A stretch of DNA of 47,723 nucleotides from Firmicutes bacterium ADurb.Bin146 (GTDB taxonomy: Bacteria; Bacillota; Clostridia; DUPQ01). The stretch lies in assembly GCA_002070475.1 (NCBI GenBank), contig MWDI01000038.1, positions 1 to 47,723 of the forward strand, read 5' to 3'. The first letter of the stretch is position 1, and each line of letters begins with the position of its first letter. Made by a program: the position numbers and the translations under genes. Below are positions 34,581-42,431 of the stretch, in pieces. The notes beneath the pieces were generated by a model. It searched no databases. It saw nothing but the letters and a program-made list of their open reading frames with translations, and was not told the origin of the DNA.

Positions 34581-34710
34581 ATAGTTTTCCATCTCTTTTA
34601 TAAACTCATAATATTAGAGCAGTTATCAGCTTCAGGCTTTATTCCACTCCTGCCAATTTGTGTATACCCCTTGATTTTTCTCCCCAGTTTTCCTAGGATG
34701 AGTTTTCCTA

Positions 34711-34923
34711 TCATTTAAGCTTTAATACCTTGTTTCCGACAGGTTGTTGTATGGCCTTTGGCTTATCTTTCGCACACTCTTTATAAGCATTTTTACCATA
34801 TAAAATTACCTGTTTTGTTAAGTAATTCTAGATATTACCTCCAAAGCTGTCTGAATATCCTGCAGGAAAAATATATCCTTTTCTAAAGTATTCAAATATA
34901 CTACAATGTCCTATATTAGTGTG
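34711..34923 (-). pseudogene. Decayed gene fragment with an internal stop
   Basis: Within the 454-bp gap between pdxY and the rhamnosidase gene the minus strand keeps a coding-like frame of 70 codons. It begins near HTNIGHCSIFEYFRKGYIF and reads on through PAGYSDSFGGNI. It is broken by TAG at 34828-34830, then continues NYLTKQVILYGKNAYKE through KPKAIQQPVGNKVLKLK to TGA at 34711. The composition (Gly, aromatic and Lys pattern) looks like a real protein C-terminus. I do not recognise the family. No start codon or ribosome site remains. Confidence 0.45.
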
Positions 34924-34958
34924 TTATCATATATTAACTACTATTATAAGGAAATGCT

Positions 34959-37199
34959 ATGATTTTTGATAATGTAAGCTTCATATCCGCATACAGATTA
35001 ATTAAAAATAATGATAATATAAATGATCCTGCTTTTATGTTTCGAAAGACATTCAATCTGGAAATAGGATTTACAAAAGCCATACTATATGTTGCAGGAT
35101 TAGGTTTAGGATATCATTACATAAACGGAAACCCGGTATCAGATGACCTTTTTACTCCGGCTACATCTGAATATACAAAGACTATCTGGTATAACAGATA
35201 TGATGTTACAAAACTTATATGTGCAGGGTGTAACATCGCTGCATCTATGCTTGGAAACGGTTTTTTTAACGAAACTCTAAAAACAGGATGGGATTATGAT
35301 ATAGCTCCATGGAGAGCTGTTCCAAGATTAATATTCAAACTCGATATATATTATCCGGACAGAATATTAACTTTGGTATCAGATGAATCTTGGAAAGTGA
35401 CTGATGATTGTTATATAACATACAACCAGCTTAGAAGCGGTGAGCATTGCGACTTAAGAAAATATAATCCTCGTTGGACATATAATGATTATGATGATTC
35501 TACCTGGGAAAATGCGGTAAAAGTAACCAAACCCAAGAATCTGGTACTTCGTGAACTCATAAGCCAACCTATCAGAGAGTGTAAAGTTTACGATGTAAAA
35601 TCTATGATAAAAACATCTGATGAAACATATTTATGTGATATAGGGCAGAATATCTCTGGATATATCCGAATACAAATAGATAAAGATTGGAAAAATGAGA
35701 TTACAATCAGATATGCGGAAAGCATAAATGAGGATGGAAGCCTGAATCTTAATAAAATGGAGAGGTTCTATAAAGAAAGCGCATTTCAGACAGACAGGAT
35801 TATACCATGTGGAACATGTTTCACATGGTCACCTAAGTTTACATATCATGGATTCAGATACATTCTTATATCTGGATTGAATAAAAAACCAAAAAAGGAT
35901 TCAATAAAAGCTGTTTTTGTGCATCAGGATATACCAAGGATATCAGATTTTGCTTGTTCAGATGAGAATTTGAACCAGCTTTTCAATATGGGCTTAATGG
36001 CTACTTATTCTAATCTGTTTCATATACCTACAGACTGCCCTACACGGGAAAAGTTAGGTTGGACTAATGATGCAAGAGCATCTTGCGAGCAGATGCTTAT
36101 AAACTTTGATATGACCCTTTTTTATAAAAAATATATGCAGGACATATATGATTCGATGACAGATGAAGGCGCTTTACCAGGAATTATCCCTTCTTCTGGC
36201 TGGGGGTATAAATGGGGTTCAGGACCAATTTCTTCAGGCATACTTTTTGAGATACCATACAGATACTATATGTATACAGCAAATGATTCCCTGTTGAAAG
36301 AAGCTTTCTCATACTTTATAAAACATCTTGAATATATTAAAGGCAAAAAAAATTCGGAAGGCTTTATTGCATATGGACTCTGTGATTGGGCAGGACCTTA
36401 TGAGTATCTTGATAAATCACCAGTCCCTCTTGAGCTCACAGACACAATAATGTATTATGCTTTTCTGTTAATTACCATTAAAACATCAAAAATCATATGC
36501 ATATCAGTTGATGAAAAATGGCTTGTCGAAAAAGACAATTTAAAGAAGGCTATAATTTCAAAATATATTGATTGTTCGGGCAGATGCACGATCGATGAGC
36601 AGTCAGCTATAGCTATGCTCATATTTTATGATATTTATGATGATTTAGATCCTTTAAAAAATCAACTAAAGGAAAATATCGAAAAGCATGATTTTCATCA
36701 CTATTGTGGAATGCTTGGTTTAAGGCACCTTTATGAAGCGTTGACAAAATGCTGTTTAAGCGATTATGCGTATAGAATAATAACTGCAAAAGGCTATCCA
36801 AGTTATATTGATTGGATAACCAAAAGAGATGCCACCACTCTTTGTGAGACCTTCCAGGAGTCCAATTCTCAAAATCACCATATGTGGTCAGACTTCATTG
36901 CATGGATGATTAAGAACCTTGCTGGAATACAACCAGCAACTGCTGGATTCGAAGACATATTAATAAACCCCTATTTTCCTGAAAACTTAAAATATGTTGA
37001 TGCATATATGAATACTTCAAATGGAAAAATATCAGTGTCTTGGTTAAAAACAGATTATAATGCTAAACTTACAGTGTCCATACCTGCTGGTGTAAAAGCT
37101 GAAATTCGATTACAAAATGCAGTTTATAATGACAATAGAGAGACATCTGTACTTTGTAGTGCAGGTGATTATGAATTCATGACAACTATAGTTAAGTAA
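34959..37199 (+). CDS. Alpha-L-rhamnosidase, GH78 family
   Basis: A 746-residue protein with the GH78 order. N-terminal beta domains include the carbohydrate-binding stretch AGLGLGYHYINGNPVSDDLFTPATSEY. A second beta domain contains DIGQNISGYIRI, RYAESINEDGSL and FTYHGFRYI. The (alpha/alpha)6 catalytic domain opens with IPTDCPTREKLGWTNDA, which carries the catalytic acid region, and is followed by a C-terminal beta domain. No signal peptide is visible, so it acts inside on imported rhamnosides or flavonoid glycosides. It converges with a URO-D gene with a single base between the stops. Confidence 0.9.
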   Translation: MIFDNVSFISAYRLIKNNDNINDPAFMFRKTFNLEIGFTKAILYVAGLGLGYHYINGNPVSDDLFTPATSEYTKTIWYNRYDVTKLICAGCNIAASMLGNGFFNETLKTGWDYDIAPWRAVPRLIFKLDIYYPDRILTLVSDESWKVTDDCYITYNQLRSGEHCDLRKYNPRWTYNDYDDSTWENAVKVTKPKNLVLRELISQPIRECKVYDVKSMIKTSDETYLCDIGQNISGYIRIQIDKDWKNEITIRYAESINEDGSLNLNKMERFYKESAFQTDRIIPCGTCFTWSPKFTYHGFRYILISGLNKKPKKDSIKAVFVHQDIPRISDFACSDENLNQLFNMGLMATYSNLFHIPTDCPTREKLGWTNDARASCEQMLINFDMTLFYKKYMQDIYDSMTDEGALPGIIPSSGWGYKWGSGPISSGILFEIPYRYYMYTANDSLLKEAFSYFIKHLEYIKGKKNSEGFIAYGLCDWAGPYEYLDKSPVPLELTDTIMYYAFLLITIKTSKIICISVDEKWLVEKDNLKKAIISKYIDCSGRCTIDEQSAIAMLIFYDIYDDLDPLKNQLKENIEKHDFHHYCGMLGLRHLYEALTKCCLSDYAYRIITAKGYPSYIDWITKRDATTLCETFQESNSQNHHMWSDFIAWMIKNLAGIQPATAGFEDILINPYFPENLKYVDAYMNTSNGKISVSWLKTDYNAKLTVSIPAGVKAEIRLQNAVYNDNRETSVLCSAGDYEFMTTIVK

Positions 37200-37200
37200 C

Positions 37201-38370
37201 TTAATTATACCAACCATATTGTCTTACAGTCTGATACATGGCATATATATTTTCATACGGGGTTAATGGTGACAAGTTATTGGCATCCCTCATAACAAAC
37301 CTGTCTGTGTATGGCATTACTTCATCCATTATCCTCTTTGTTTCCTTTGCTATCTCCTCCGGTGTTTTCTGCATAAGATCATCAACCCTCACACCTCCAT
37401 TAATCCTTACAATATCTGGATTGAGATCTATTACCATCTTTTTAAAATTTATAGGATATCCAGTATCAAAGGAATGAATATTAAGATTATCTTGTAGAAA
37501 TTTAAAGTGTCTCTGGGCATTTCCACATAAATGTATATAGTTGACGCTGTTATTGAAGTCTTTTACCATTTCGGTTATAAGTTTCTTATGATAGGGAAAT
37601 ACCATTTCTTCATACATATCACAGGACAATAATGCAATAGAGTCATCTGCAAATCCAAAATCCTTGGTTATCTCCTCAAAACCAAAGTGTTTTCTTAAAC
37701 CTTTAAGCCTGTATATTATGGCTTCGACAAGATAATCCATAAGCTCCTTTGCGTATTCAGGATCTTCAATAAGGTCCATGCAGAAATTTTCTGTTCCTCT
37801 TATCATACAGGCTAAAGTCATAGGCCCATCTGTACCTATCCCACTGAATCCGACTTTCTTAATCGGAAGCCCTTTGTATGTGTATCCTTTTTTTTGCAAA
37901 TCCAGCATCTCATTATACAGCTTGAAAGATCTTTCTTCAAAATTATCAAAAATACCCGGTAATGGTTTATTGAAAAGCATATCTTTTTTATCACCTAGTA
38001 GAAAAGGTTCACAAAATGGGACATTGTTTGTCGCATACTGCACATGAGCTCCAAGCCAGCCTGTTTCATGAAGATTTTGCCTGTCAACATATACTGACCA
38101 CCCATCTTTGGGCATACCCATCTCATGATCAGCATATATATCATGCCTCATCATGTGCTCAAATTGACAATATATCTCTGTCATTATTTGTGCATCATTG
38201 AAATACTGTTCAAAGGTATACCTATTTTGATTTAATTTCTTATCTAGAAGTATTACCCTGTTGTTGCCGTATATCATACAAGGCATCCTTATAGGCTTGC
38301 CGTTTTCATATGAATCCCAGACTTTCTTTACTTCCTCATTGTGCTTATCATAATCCCTATCAAACTGCAT
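37201..38370 (-). CDS. Uroporphyrinogen decarboxylase (URO-D) family protein
   Basis: A 389-residue protein of the URO-D superfamily, longer than HemE and more like the methyltransferase-related group (MtaA/MtgA-like). The region YIHLCGNAQRHFKFLQDN gives the His-x-Cys pair used for zinc in methyltransferases. The N-terminal arginine-rich segments of true HemE are not evident. It starts directly after the stop of a near-identical upstream paralogue (TAA then ATG), so these were tandem duplicates in one operon. Substrate unknown; true heme synthesis is unlikely here. Confidence 0.82.
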   Translation of the reverse strand: MQFDRDYDKHNEEVKKVWDSYENGKPIRMPCMIYGNNRVILLDKKLNQNRYTFEQYFNDAQIMTEIYCQFEHMMRHDIYADHEMGMPKDGWSVYVDRQNLHETGWLGAHVQYATNNVPFCEPFLLGDKKDMLFNKPLPGIFDNFEERSFKLYNEMLDLQKKGYTYKGLPIKKVGFSGIGTDGPMTLACMIRGTENFCMDLIEDPEYAKELMDYLVEAIIYRLKGLRKHFGFEEITKDFGFADDSIALLSCDMYEEMVFPYHKKLITEMVKDFNNSVNYIHLCGNAQRHFKFLQDNLNIHSFDTGYPINFKKMVIDLNPDIVRINGGVRVDDLMQKTPEEIAKETKRIMDEVMPYTDRFVMRDANNLSPLTPYENIYAMYQTVRQYGWYN

Positions 38371-38760
38371 TTAATACCCCCCATACTTTCTTACTGTCTG
38401 ATACATTGCATATATATTTTCAAAAGGCGTACATGGAGATAGATTATTAGCTTCTCTCATGACAAATCTGTCTGTGTAAGGCATTACTTCATCCATTATC
38501 TTTTTTGTTTCTTTTGAAATTTCATCTGGGTTCTTCTGTAACAAATCGTCAATCCTTACTCCGCCATTTAATCGTATTATATCACTACCAAGTTCAGTTG
38601 TTAATTTTTTAAAATTAATCGGATATCCTGTATCAAAAGAATATACCCTTAAATTATCTTTTATAAACTTAAAATGTCTTTGTGCATCACCACATAAATG
38701 TATAGATTTCCTGCCTGTCCATTTTTTATAGACCTCGTGAATGCCCTCAAATGCTTGGTT
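38371..38760 (-). pseudogene. 5'-truncated tandem paralogue of the URO-D gene
   Basis: About 125 codons matching the end of the neighbouring URO-D protein: IHLCGDAQRHFKFIKDN, SFDTGYPINFKK, then GGVRIDDLLQKNPDEI and MPYTDRFVMREANN. Upstream the coding frame can be followed through FEGIHEVYKKWTGRKS to about 38,754, and a TAA stands at 38761-38763. The missing ~260 N-terminal codons were displaced by the inserted element that begins here. The other half is not in the window. Confidence 0.85.
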
Positions 38761-38785
38761 TTACAGGCTTTGAGGGCATTTTTAA
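38741..38785. other. Element boundary: 11-bp inverted repeat, terminator or attachment core
   Basis: Perfect inverted repeat ATGCCCTCAAA (38741-38751) / TTTGAGGGCAT (38769-38779) with a 17-nt gap and then TTTTTAATTT. The left arm is readable as host URO-D coding sequence (A-F-E-G), while the right arm lies beyond the frame break. It can act as a terminator, or be the core of a tyrosine-recombinase attachment site whose two arms come from host and element. Confidence 0.55.
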
Positions 38786-38798
38786 TTTGAGAGGAAAC

Positions 38799-38861
38799 TA
38801 TCGTAACTTATCGTAAAATGGTGTAATTTGATGAAAAAAGTGTGTAGTAAAGTGTGTAGTA
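38799..38861 (+). repeat. Two pairs of short direct repeats at the element end
   Basis: TATCGTAA at 38799-38806 and 38809-38816, and GTGTGTAGTA at 38840-38849 and 38852-38861. The members of both pairs are two bases apart. Such paired repeats near an element end are typical arm-type binding sites for a tyrosine integrase; no integrase gene is in view. Confidence 0.6.
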
Positions 38862-38906
38862 ATTCGTAGGAAGGATACGCCAAATATCAAGAGTGGCAGT
38901 GAATTC

Positions 38907-38951
38907 GTCCATGTGTTTGTAGAGATACAGATGCATGGACATTTTTTATTT
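38907..38951 (+). terminator. Terminator-like hairpin before the parM-like gene
   Basis: GTCCATG (38907-38913) pairs with CATGGAC (38934-38940), a 20-nt loop, then ATTTTTTATTTT. It may insulate the element's first operon from host transcription. Confidence 0.6.
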
Positions 38952-38989
38952 TGGTTACCGGCACAGATGCTGGAGAAAGAGAGGATTTT

Positions 38990-39952
38990 ATGACAGAGAA
39001 GATTAGAGAATACAGTATGAACGGAGCATTAATTATTGGAGTAGACAACGGCTACGGAAATATGAAAACAGCCAGGAGATGCTTTAAGACAGCAATTGCA
39101 AAGTATGACAGCGCACCTGTGTTAAGCAGAGATTATATCGAGTACGACGGTGGATATTATGTCATTGGAGAGGGAAGAAAGGGTTTTGTGGCAGATAAGC
39201 AGACTGATGACGACAATTATGTGCTGACACTTGTGGCTATTGTAAAGGAACTGGAAGCAAGAGGAATGACAGACTCTGTAAACAGGGCAAGGATTCATCT
39301 TGCAGCTGGGCTTCCTCTTAAATGGGTGCAGGCACAGAGGGAGGACTTTAAGAGATATATGCTTAGAAACAGCAGTGTGGAGGTCGGCTATAAGGACAGA
39401 CTTTATTGTATTGAGTTTGCCGGATGTACGGTTATGCCGCAGTGTTACTCGGCAGTGACAGAGAATCTGAAGGATTTTGCAGGCGTAACGCTTCTTGCAG
39501 ATATTGGAAACGGCACCATGAATCTGATGTATCTGAATAACGGTAGACCAATGGAAAGCAAGGCATGGACCGAGAAGCTTGGCGTGTTCCAGTGCTTTCA
39601 GAAGATTCACAACATGGTGCAGGACAAGACGGGGGACAATCTTATGGACGATGTAATTGATAATATTCTTCGTAGCGGGAAGATTGAACTGCCGGAGCCC
39701 CATGCATCCATTGTGGAAAAGGCAATTTGTGACTATGTGGAGGAGATTTTCCAGAAGCTTCGTGACCATGAATATAATGAGAAGCTGATGAAGGTTTACT
39801 TCATGGGTGGTGGAGCAAGACTGGTAGAGCAGTTTGGGAATTATAATCCGGACACCACCATTTTTAATCATGATATTCGTGCTAATGCCAAAGGATACGA
39901 GTATTACTGCTATATGCTTTTAAGACATCAGAGCAAGTCAGGCAGAAGGTAG
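38990..39952 (+). CDS. ParM/StbA-like actin-family segregation ATPase
   Basis: A 320-residue actin-like protein. Phosphate 1 loop is GVDNGYGNMKTA, phosphate 2 is LLADIGNGTMNL, and the adenosine loop is VYFMGGGARLVEQFG near the C-terminus. Such proteins polymerise to push sister plasmids or circular element forms apart. ATG 38990 follows GAGAGG; earlier in-frame starts overlap the terminator hairpin. The downstream small protein has the form of its DNA-binding adaptor. Its presence suggests that the element has, or had, a replicating circular stage. Codon use is much richer in G+C than in the backbone. Confidence 0.85.
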   Translation: MTEKIREYSMNGALIIGVDNGYGNMKTARRCFKTAIAKYDSAPVLSRDYIEYDGGYYVIGEGRKGFVADKQTDDDNYVLTLVAIVKELEARGMTDSVNRARIHLAAGLPLKWVQAQREDFKRYMLRNSSVEVGYKDRLYCIEFAGCTVMPQCYSAVTENLKDFAGVTLLADIGNGTMNLMYLNNGRPMESKAWTEKLGVFQCFQKIHNMVQDKTGDNLMDDVIDNILRSGKIELPEPHASIVEKAICDYVEEIFQKLRDHEYNEKLMKVYFMGGGARLVEQFGNYNPDTTIFNHDIRANAKGYEYYCYMLLRHQSKSGRR

Positions 39953-39962
39953 GTGAGGCAAT

Positions 39963-40460
39963 ATGACAAAGCAGTACAGGAATCACAACATTCGTTTCAA
40001 TATGACGGATGAGGGAGGAGTGCGGGCGTGGGAACGCCTGCATTCCGAAGAGGTAGAACAGAGCTTTAAGTCGCAGAACGCGTTTGTGGTGGCGGCTATC
40101 AATGATTATTATGAAAGGCATCTTTCCAAGAAAAACGATCCCTATCTTGAAAGCAGGGAAAAGGAGGATGCTTTTGCAGACAGGCTGGTGCAGACTGTGG
40201 AGCAGAAACTGCTTTCCAATCTTCCGGCACTTGCAGCCATGTATCAGATGCAACAGCAGGCATTCTTTCAGGCGGGACTACAGGCTGGTGGGATAATGTC
40301 TTATCCGTATCAGCAGGGGAATCCGCAGGTTGTGACCCCGTCGGCAGGAAAGTCATTGATGGAACAGGAAAGTGTCTGTGAGCAGACAAAAGATTCCCGG
40401 GAAGAAGAAATGCCTCAGCCGGAAGAGAATGAGTTTCTTGATTACTCGTTTGGTGTGTAA
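39963..40460 (+). CDS. ParR-like adaptor/plasmid segregation partner (putative)
   Basis: A 165-residue protein. Residues ~5-55 read as a small DNA-binding domain of ribbon-helix-helix kind (HNIRFNMTDEGGVRAWERL, then SQNAFVVAAINDYY). The middle is Gln/Ala-rich and helical, and the acidic C-terminus (DSREEEMPQPEENEF) ends DYSFGV, which could contact the ParM filament as in ParR proteins. It starts ten bases after the parM-like stop. Assigned by position and layout rather than clear similarity. Confidence 0.65.
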   Translation: MTKQYRNHNIRFNMTDEGGVRAWERLHSEEVEQSFKSQNAFVVAAINDYYERHLSKKNDPYLESREKEDAFADRLVQTVEQKLLSNLPALAAMYQMQQQAFFQAGLQAGGIMSYPYQQGNPQVVTPSAGKSLMEQESVCEQTKDSREEEMPQPEENEFLDYSFGV

Positions 40461-40475
40461 TTTTTTGAAAAGGAG

Positions 40476-40504
40476 TTGATATTATCATGGAAACGGGATA
40501 TACT
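40476..40504 (+). promoter_or_regulatory. Promoter of the element's AbrB-PIN module
   Basis: TTGATA (40476-40481), 17-bp spacer, TATACT (40499-40504), 51 bases before the antitoxin start; it follows the end of the ParR-like gene. Confidence 0.6.
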
Positions 40505-40555
40505 AACAGTGTAAGGAAAGTAAGGAATGCATTACATTTTAAAGGAGGTTTTAAT

Positions 40556-40813
40556 ATGGAACTTGCTAAAGTAACATCAAAAGGTCAGGTAACAATTCCG
40601 GTAGAGATTCGTAGAAAACTTGGGATAAAAAACGGCGATAAAGTGCTTTTCATGGAAGAAGGTGGTCGTATATATATGATGAATTCCTCGATGGATGCGT
40701 TTAGGGAGGCACAGAGAGCATTTTCCGGAGAAGCACAGCAGGCTGGATTGAACAGCGAAGAAGATGTAGTCCGGATGATTAAAGAACTCAGGCAGGAAAG
40801 CGTGGTGAAGTAA
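40556..40813 (+). CDS. AbrB/MazE-family antitoxin (element copy)
   Basis: An 85-residue protein, same length and layout as the backbone antitoxin at 11921. The AbrB domain is LAKVTSKGQVTIPVEIRRKLGIKNGDKVLF, and the toxin-binding tail is FREAQRAFSGEAQQAGLNSEEDVVRMIKELR. AAAGGAGG stands seven bases before ATG 40556; the longer frame from 40487 starts at the -10 region and is rejected. It likely stabilises the element together with the PIN toxin. Confidence 0.88.
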   Translation: MELAKVTSKGQVTIPVEIRRKLGIKNGDKVLFMEEGGRIYMMNSSMDAFREAQRAFSGEAQQAGLNSEEDVVRMIKELRQESVVK

Positions 40814-41212
40814 ATGCGGATAATGCTTGATACAAATGTGTTGATTTCAGCGTTACTGTTTCCGAGTCAGAAGTTCAATTCCATTATGGAATATATCTTT
40901 GCGGAACATGAATTGGTGCTTTCTTCATATGTAGTGGAAGAATTAAAAAGTGTAGTACGCAGAAAGTTCCCGAAAAGAGAAGCTGACATTGAAAGACTTT
41001 TATTTTTGATGAGCTTTGAATATGTCTACACACCAGATGAGATTGACCAAGAATTATTTGAAATTCGTGATGTGAAGGATTATCCGGTCCTTTTTACAGC
41101 TATTATTGAAGATGTGGATGTTCTTATTACAGGTGATAAGGATTTTTCTGATATTGTAATAGAAAAACCTGAAATTGTAACACCAGCAGAATTTGTGGAG
41201 CGGTATTTATAG
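40814..41212 (+). CDS. PIN-domain toxin (putative ribonuclease), full length
   Basis: A 132-residue PIN protein directly abutting the antitoxin stop. Acidic residues are Asp6 in MLDTN, Glu43 in EELKS, Asp89 in VKDYP, and Asp108/Asp110 in TGDKDF. It is the intact counterpart of the truncated toxin at 12182, with the C-terminal IVTPAEFVERYL that the other lacks in frame. Acts as an RNase when free; addiction role inferred. Confidence 0.88.
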   Translation: MRIMLDTNVLISALLFPSQKFNSIMEYIFAEHELVLSSYVVEELKSVVRRKFPKREADIERLLFLMSFEYVYTPDEIDQELFEIRDVKDYPVLFTAIIEDVDVLITGDKDFSDIVIEKPEIVTPAEFVERYL

Positions 41213-42074
41213 CCGATGTACATTCGTACAATTACTAAAGTGAACATCGGCTACATTCCAGGGCACAATTGCGGCAAAGACAGAAAACTCACCATCCCCT
41301 TTGCAGATGGTGAGTTTTTCTGTCCGGGGGTCTCGGGGGCGTAGCCCATGAGCAGGTAGCACCGATGGTGAAGACAATGAGGAGAAAATAAAATCGGGGT
41401 GCCGTAAGGCACTCTGATTTTATTTTTGACGATTTGGCAAGCCAGCGGTACTACCTGCCTATATCATCCCCACCACATCGGAAAGGGAATAGAAGATTTC
41501 AATAAGTAGTAGAGATGTGGAAAAAGCAGTCCGAAGCGGTAAGCGAAGGGCTGCTTTTGTCTGTCTGACGGAGTCTTTTTTCCGGCGGGCAGACCTGTGG
41601 GGATGATGTGCCCTGCTGACGAAGCATCGCTTACACAAAGGCTACGAAGAAATACCCAGACGGATGCAGATGATAGCGGTTCTTATGGACAGTATAGCTA
41701 TAGCAGATACAGTTTGGACAATATCTGCAACCAAATGGCTACAAAGCAGAGCAACAGTAGAACCACAACAGGGGCATGACACTGCAATTTACCGGGGCAG
41801 ACCACAATTTCTATTAGTATGTAGCCATAATCCGGTGCAATCGTAGCCAAAACACAATAACTGAATACAAAAATACCAAAAAGCGAAGCCATGAAACAAA
41901 TGGAAGAAAAGGCAGCAATACCAATTCAACCAATGAGTTTTGTGGCTTTTTTGTTGCCTTAAACCACATTTTGAAATCTCAAAACAGTGGTGACAGGGAA
42001 GCAATGTAACCAATTAACCCGGGCAGTATTGAAATCGGATACTGTCCACCACAGATAAAAAGAAGGAGAACATT
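41213..42074. ncRNA. Long hairpin-rich non-coding tract, possible structured RNA and origin of transfer
   Basis: 862 bases without a convincing gene. Arms TAGCCGATGT/ACATCGGCTA lie at 41210-41253. An 18-bp hairpin spans 41279-41323 (GACAGAAAACTCACCATC with its complement, one bulge). A ~19-bp hairpin capped by GTAA spans 41385-41427. The last sits inside an outer 12-bp stem, GCAGGTAGCACC (41352) / GGTACTACCTGC (41448). A further hairpin AAAAGCAGTCC...GGGCTGCTTTT lies at 41522-41557, and ATCATCCCCA (41464) pairs with TGGGGATGAT (41598). It stands between the PIN gene and mobC, where an oriT is expected. Short frames here lack ribosome sites. Confidence 0.5.
42021..42047. other. Inverted repeat upstream of mobC, oriT candidate
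   Basis: GGGCAGTAT (42021-42029) and ATACTGTCC (42039-42047), 9-bp arms with a 9-nt gap, 28 bases before mobC. Relaxase nick regions usually flank such repeats beside mobC. It could also be an operator for MobC. Confidence 0.4.
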
Positions 42075-42431
42075 ATGGGGAAACGAACAAGAGACGAGGT
42101 AATCTATTCTCGTGTGGATTACCATGTAAAGCAGGAATTTGAATCGCAGATGAAGGAGAGCGGATATAAGACTTCCGCTGATTTCATCGACTATCTGCTC
42201 CGTGTCAACAAGGGCAGGCAGATTGACGGGACAACACTGAAGCAGTTTATGGAGGTTATGAATGATGTCTGCTATGAACTAAAAAAGCAGGGGGTCAATA
42301 TCAACCAGCTGGCAAGGAATATCAATGCCTATCCGGATTTGATATCCATGACAGCATTTGAACCGTTCCAAAGAGTATTCCGGCGGTTGGAAGACTCGGT
42401 ATTAAAGCTATATGAAAAGGTGGTGAATTAG
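42075..42431 (+). CDS. mobC: MobC-like relaxosome accessory protein
   Basis: A 118-residue protein. An N-terminal ribbon-helix-helix-like part (EVIYSRVDYHVKQEFESQM, KTSADFIDYLLRVNKG) is followed by the family signature VNINQLARNINAYPD. MobC proteins bind oriT and help the relaxase open the strands. GAAGGAGAA lies before the ATG, and the relaxase ATG follows the stop directly. The start is clear. Confidence 0.85.
   Translation: MGKRTRDEVIYSRVDYHVKQEFESQMKESGYKTSADFIDYLLRVNKGRQIDGTTLKQFMEVMNDVCYELKKQGVNINQLARNINAYPDLISMTAFEPFQRVFRRLEDSVLKLYEKVVN

Noticed and set aside
38741..38779. Target-site duplication of a transposon
   Set aside because: The repeat is inverted, not direct, and no matching copy was seen elsewhere in the window by eye.
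38799..38861. CRISPR-like repeats
   Set aside because: Only two short pairs with two-base spacing and no spacers; better explained as recombinase arm sites.
39122..39871. Long minus-strand open frame opposite the parM-like gene
   Set aside because: It mirrors the codon structure of a clear actin-like ATPase; Cys/His/Leu-rich translation without any family feature.
40099..40488. Minus-strand frames over the ParR-like gene
   Set aside because: Antisense shadows, low complexity, no start signal.
41597..41892. Small open frames in the structured tract
   Set aside because: Several frames overlap each other on both strands, none with a ribosome site; the DNA looks selected for pairing rather than coding.
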